This document shows positions 58,779-62,072 of a stretch of DNA of 62,072 nt, in pieces. The position numbers and the translations under genes were made by a program. The notes beneath the pieces were generated by a model, which saw nothing but the letters and a program-made list of their open reading frames with translations, was not told the DNA's origin and did not search any database. Every line of letters starts with the position of its first letter. Within the stretch, counting starts at the first letter, position 1. Source of the DNA: Mesorhizobium sp. Root552 (lineage in GTDB: Bacteria; Pseudomonadota; Alphaproteobacteria; Rhizobiales; Rhizobiaceae); contig NZ_LMFV01000013.1 in the NCBI RefSeq assembly GCF_001427285.1, forward strand, positions 1 to 62,072, given 5' to 3'.

Positions 58779-58801
58779 ATGCATGTCAGCCATGCATTTT
58801 T
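58779..58801 (+). terminator. Small hairpin with T-run between ftsB and pdhA
   Basis: atgcatg (58779-58785) pairs with catgcat (58791-58797) around tcagc, then tttt. It may end ftsB transcription, or be an operator ahead of pdhA; the stem is short. A second dyad, gattaac (58725-58731) with gttaatc (58741-58747), lies just upstream and overlaps the ftsB stop. Confidence 0.4.
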
Positions 58802-58900
58802 CCGCATGGCGAAATGCCCCTTTGCGTGCTAGCTTTTTGGCAGTTGGGGGAGGAAAAACTCCCTTCCTGTCCGTAAAGAGACACCGTTAGGGAGACATGC

Positions 58901-59941
58901 ATGGCCACCGCCGCCAAAAAAGCGCCCGCCAAATCTCGTTCCGATTCCAAATCCTCAATATTAAGCGCTCCGAAGCCTGCCGATTTCAGCAAGGACGACG
59001 AGCTTTCCGCCTACCGCCACATGCTGCTCATCCGCCGTTTCGAGGAGAAGGCAGGCCAGCTCTACGGCATGGGCTTCATCGGCGGCTTCTGCCATCTCTA
59101 TATCGGCCAGGAAGCTGTCGTGACCGGCATGAAGATGGCGCTGATCGAAGGTGACCAGATGATCACCGCATACCGCGATCATGGCCACATGCTGGCCATG
59201 GACATGTCGCCGCGCGGCGTGATGGCCGAATTGACCGGTCGCCGTGGAGGCTACTCCAAGGGCAAGGGCGGCTCCATGCACATGTTCTCGAAGGAGAAAC
59301 AGTTCTATGGCGGCCACGGCATCGTCGGCGCGCAGGTTTCCCTGGGTACCGGCCTTGCCTTCGCCAACCGCTATCGCGGCAACAAGAACGTCTCGCTGAC
59401 TTACTTCGGCGACGGCGCCTCCAACCAGGGGCAGGTCTACGAGAGCTTCAACATGGCCTCGCTGTGGAAGTTGCCGGTTATCTTCATCATCGAAAACAAC
59501 CGCTATGCGATGGGCACCTCGGTGACGCGTTCGTCAGCCGAGACGGATTTCTCGCATCGCGGTGCTTCCTTCAAGATTCCGGGCATGCAGGTCGATGGCA
59601 TGGACGTGCGCGCGGTGAAGTCCGCAGCGGACATGGCAACCGAATGGTGCCGTGCCGGCAACGGCCCGATCATTCTGGAGATGCAGACCTATCGCTATCG
59701 CGGCCACTCCATGTCCGACCCTGCCAAGTATCGCTCGAAGGAGGAGGTGCAGAAGATGCGCTCCGAGCACGATCCGATCGAGCAGGTGAAGGCGCGGCTG
59801 ATTTCCAAGAAATGGGCCACCGAGGATGAACTGAAGGCGGTGGACAAGGAAGTCCGCGATATCGTCGCCGACGCCGCTGATTTCGCCCAGACCGATCCGG
59901 AGCCGGATGCGTCCGAACTCTGGACCGACATCGTACTTTAA
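58901..59941 (+). CDS. pdhA: Pyruvate dehydrogenase E1 component, alpha subunit
   Basis: 346 residues from the ATG at 58901 with AGGGAG upstream. The first 30 residues are Lys/Ser-rich. Thiamine diphosphate binding is at [19 protein letters not shown] (the GDG-x-NN-type motif ending near FIIENN); [16 protein letters not shown] and [20 protein letters not shown] are family blocks, the latter the phosphorylation-site-like loop. With PdhB it decarboxylates pyruvate and acetylates the lipoyl group of E2. It is the first gene of the pdhA-pdhB-pdhC operon (14-bp gap to pdhB). Confidence 0.97.
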   Translation: MATAAKKAPAKSRSDSKSSILSAPKPADFSKDDELSAYRHMLLIRRFEEKAGQLYGMGFIGGFCHLYIGQEAVVTGMKMALIEGDQMITAYRDHGHMLAMDMSPRGVMAELTGRRGGYSKGKGGSMHMFSKEKQFYGGHGIVGAQVSLGTGLAFANRYRGNKNVSLTYFGDGASNQGQVYESFNMASLWKLPVIFIIENNRYAMGTSVTRSSAETDFSHRGASFKIPGMQVDGMDVRAVKSAADMATEWCRAGNGPIILEMQTYRYRGHSMSDPAKYRSKEEVQKMRSEHDPIEQVKARLISKKWATEDELKAVDKEVRDIVADAADFAQTDPEPDASELWTDIVL

Positions 59942-59954
59942 AGGGAGAGGGCAA

Positions 59955-61334
59955 ATGCCGATCGAAATTCTCATGCCTGCGCTCTCGCCGACGATGGAAG
60001 AGGGCAACCTGTCCAAGTGGTTGAAGAACGAGGGCGACAAGATCGTCGCCGGTGACGTCATCGCCGAAATCGAGACCGACAAGGCGACGATGGAAGTCGA
60101 AGCGGTCGACGAAGGCACGCTTGGCAAGATCCTGATCGCTGCCGGAACCGAAGGCGTCAAGGTGAATACGCCGATCGCGGTTCTGCTGGCTGACGGCGAA
60201 AGTGCTGCCGATGCCGCCAAGCCATCCGCTCCAGCCAAGGCCGAGGCACCGGCTGCGGCTGAAGCTGCCCCGGCCAAGCCGGCGGCGGAACCGGTTGCTG
60301 CCGCTCCGAAGGCCGAGATTGTGGCCGATCCAGATATTCCGGCCGGGACCGAAATGGTTTCCACCACCGTTCGCGAAGCGCTGCGCGATGCGATGGCCGA
60401 GGAGATGCGGCGCGATCCCGACGTCTTCGTCATGGGCGAGGAAGTCGCCGAATATCAAGGCGCCTACAAGATCACGCAGGGCTTGCTGCAGGAATTCGGC
60501 GACCGCCGGGTCGTGGATACGCCGATCACCGAGCACGGCTTCGCCGGCGTCGGCGTCGGCGCCGCGATGGCCGGTCTGAAGCCGATCGTCGAATTCATGA
60601 CCTTCAACTTCGCCATGCAGGCCATAGACCAGATCGTCAACTCGGCGGCCAAGACGCTCTACATGTCTGGCGGCCAGATGGGCGCGCCAATCGTCTTCCG
60701 TGGCCCGAACGGAGCGGCTGCCCGCGTCGCTGCCCAGCACTCGCAGTGCTATGCAGCCTGGTACAGCCATATTCCCGGCCTCAAGGTGGTGATGCCCTAC
60801 ACGGCGGCTGACGCCAAGGGCTTGCTCAAGGCTGCGATCCGCGATCCCAACCCGGTGATCTTCCTTGAGAACGAAATCCTCTACGGCCAATCGTTCGACG
60901 TGCCGAAGCTGGACGATTTCGTCCTGCCCATCGGCAAGGCGCGCATCCACAAGGCTGGTAAGGACGTCACCATCGTGTCGTTTGGCATCGGCATGACCTA
61001 TGCCGTCAAAGCCGAGGCGGAACTCGCCAAGATGGGCATTGACGCCGAGATCATCGATCTCCGGACCATCCGGCCGCTGGACTTCGACACCATCATCGCT
61101 TCGGTCAAGAAGACCAACCGGCTTGTCGTGGTCGAGGAAGGCTTCCCGCAGTCCTCGGTCGGCGACCATGTCGCCAACCAGGTGTCGCAGCGGGCCTTCG
61201 ATTTCCTCGATGCGCCGGTTATCACCATCGCCGGCAAGGATGTGCCGATGCCTTACGCGGCCAATCTCGAAAAGCTGGCTTTGCCGAATATCGGCGAAGT
61301 GGTCGAGGCGGTCAAAGCCGTCACTTATCGATAG
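59955..61334 (+). CDS. pdhB: Pyruvate dehydrogenase E1 component, beta subunit with N-terminal lipoyl domain
   Basis: 459 residues from the ATG at 59955, preceded by AGGGAGAGG. It starts with a lipoyl domain (1-80) with the lipoylated Lys in [16 protein letters not shown], then an Ala/Pro linker (about 82-135). The E1 beta transketolase-like domains run from [20 protein letters not shown] onward, with the TPP-domain [21 protein letters not shown] and [15 protein letters not shown]. Lipoyl-bearing PdhB is typical of alphaproteobacteria; most other bacteria lack it. It forms the E1 alpha2-beta2 heterotetramer with PdhA. Confidence 0.97.
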   Translation: MPIEILMPALSPTMEEGNLSKWLKNEGDKIVAGDVIAEIETDKATMEVEAVDEGTLGKILIAAGTEGVKVNTPIAVLLADGESAADAAKPSAPAKAEAPAAAEAAPAKPAAEPVAAAPKAEIVADPDIPAGTEMVSTTVREALRDAMAEEMRRDPDVFVMGEEVAEYQGAYKITQGLLQEFGDRRVVDTPITEHGFAGVGVGAAMAGLKPIVEFMTFNFAMQAIDQIVNSAAKTLYMSGGQMGAPIVFRGPNGAAARVAAQHSQCYAAWYSHIPGLKVVMPYTAADAKGLLKAAIRDPNPVIFLENEILYGQSFDVPKLDDFVLPIGKARIHKAGKDVTIVSFGIGMTYAVKAEAELAKMGIDAEIIDLRTIRPLDFDTIIASVKKTNRLVVVEEGFPQSSVGDHVANQVSQRAFDFLDAPVITIAGKDVPMPYAANLEKLALPNIGEVVEAVKAVTYR

Positions 61335-61352
61335 GCCGGGCGGGAGGACGAT

Positions 61353-62072
61353 ATGCCAATCAACATCACGATGCCCGCCCTTTCCCCCACGATGGAGGAA
61401 GGCAATCTCGCCAAGTGGCTGGTCAAGGAAGGCGACAAGGTCTCTCCCGGTGACGTGATCGCCGAAATCGAGACTGACAAGGCGACGATGGAAGTCGAAG
61501 CCGTCGATGAAGGAACCGTTGCCAAGATCGTCGTGCCTGCCGGTACGGAAGGCGTGAAGGTCAACGCGCTGATCGCCGTGCTGGCGGCGGAAGGTGAAGA
61601 TGCTTCTGCTGCCGCCAAGGATGATGGTGGTGCCGCGCCCAAGGCGGAGGCCCCGAAGGCTGAAGCACCCAAGGCCGAAGCTCCCGCTCCGGCCAGCCAG
61701 GCTGCGCCGGCTCCGGCTGCGAAGCCCGCCGCTGCAAACGGTGCGGCTTCCTCTGGCGACGCGAGGACGTTCGCATCTCCGCTCGCCCGCCGTATCGCCA
61801 AGGATGCCGATGTCGATCTCGCCTCCGTTTCCGGTAGTGGCCCGCATGGGCGGGTGGTGAAGGCGGATGTCGAGGCTGCGATTGCCGGTGGTGGGGCCAA
61901 GGCCGCACCTGCGCCTGCCGTTGCTCCGTCGGCCGGCTCGGCTGCTCCGGCGGTCAAGCCGATGTCGGACGAGGCCGTGCTCAAGCTGTTCGAGCAAGGC
62001 TCCTATGAGCTTGTTCCGCATGACAATATGCGCAAGACGATTGCCCGCAGGCTGGTCGAGGCGAAGTCGACC
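61353..62072 (+). CDS. pdhC: Dihydrolipoamide acetyltransferase (PDH E2), N-terminal part
   Basis: Partial: 240 residues to the window edge. It starts [20 protein letters not shown] with GGGAGG upstream. The lipoyl domain (1-80) has Lys in [16 protein letters not shown] and is nearly the same as that of PdhB. A Lys/Ala/Pro linker contains repeated PKAEA units. The peripheral subunit-binding domain begins [22 protein letters not shown] (about 140-175). The acetyltransferase core begins at [17 protein letters not shown] and continues outside. Confidence 0.95.
   Translation, partial: MPINITMPALSPTMEEGNLAKWLVKEGDKVSPGDVIAEIETDKATMEVEAVDEGTVAKIVVPAGTEGVKVNALIAVLAAEGEDASAAAKDDGGAAPKAEAPKAEAPKAEAPAPASQAAPAPAAKPAAANGAASSGDARTFASPLARRIAKDADVDLASVSGSGPHGRVVKADVEAAIAGGGAKAAPAPAVAPSAGSAAPAVKPMSDEAVLKLFEQGSYELVPHDNMRKTIARRLVEAKST

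Overview
The window is about 62 kb of GC-rich, gene-dense chromosome from an alphaproteobacterium of the order Rhizobiales, most likely the Phyllobacteriaceae/Mesorhizobium group. This rests on recognisable protein families and layout, not on a database search. Markers are a CckA-type hybrid kinase, a giant GPR/RgsE-like polar-growth protein downstream of amiC, PBP1a and prfB, an alphaproteobacterial LexA box (GAAC-N7-GAAC) in front of dinB, a DksA that has lost most zinc cysteines, a PdhB carrying its own lipoyl domain, and RIME/REP-like palindromic intergenic repeats. Almost everything looks like core chromosome. I see no rRNA, tRNA, transposase, phage gene or CRISPR array.

Layout. 1-10.2 kb: start of a glutathione-dependent formaldehyde dehydrogenase gene, pccA, dnaE, a K+ channel-like protein with a C-terminal zinc ribbon, an EamA transporter, SOS-type dinB and a GNAT acetyltransferase. 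10.2-15.5 kb (minus strand): an M48 protease, a DsbA-like oxidoreductase, aroQ, accB, accC and aat. 15.6-17.8 kb: an aminotransferase and glsA, ended by a strong terminator. 17.8-33.1 kb: rne (minus), then amiC, PBP1a, prfB (with a programmed +1 frameshift) and an OmpA-like lipoprotein (plus), converging on the 1898-residue coiled-coil gene. This block brings together RNA decay, peptidoglycan synthesis and splitting, and polar growth.

33.4-39.5 kb: an orphan Hpt protein, a 2Fe-2S ferredoxin with a TrxR-type ferredoxin-NADP reductase, a DHA2 multidrug MFS pump, a DUF922 zincin-like protein and the folP-folB-folK cluster. 39.5-45.1 kb (minus): DUF924, a Kef-type antiporter, the YcjF/YcjX pair and a SixA-like phosphatase. 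45.3-49.4 kb: dksA, an orphan FliO-domain protein and cckA. 49.4-53.6 kb: an RHH protein, a VOC / TAT-exported subunit / GMC oxidoreductase cassette, a secreted orphan and a 59-aa small protein.

53.6-54.5 kb is about 1 kb without a convincing gene, filled with nested palindromic repeats. 54.5-62.1 kb is a central-metabolism block: a Glyoxalase_3-like VOC gene overlapping kdsA, dodecin, a previously easy-to-miss 40-aa lipoprotein gene on the minus strand, eno, ftsB, pdhA, pdhB and the beginning of pdhC.

Best candidates for something undescribed are the 29-residue repeat architecture of the giant ring-type protein, the VOC/TAT/GMC oxidoreductase cassette of unknown substrate, the 40-aa lipoprotein, and the structured repeat-rich 1-kb island.
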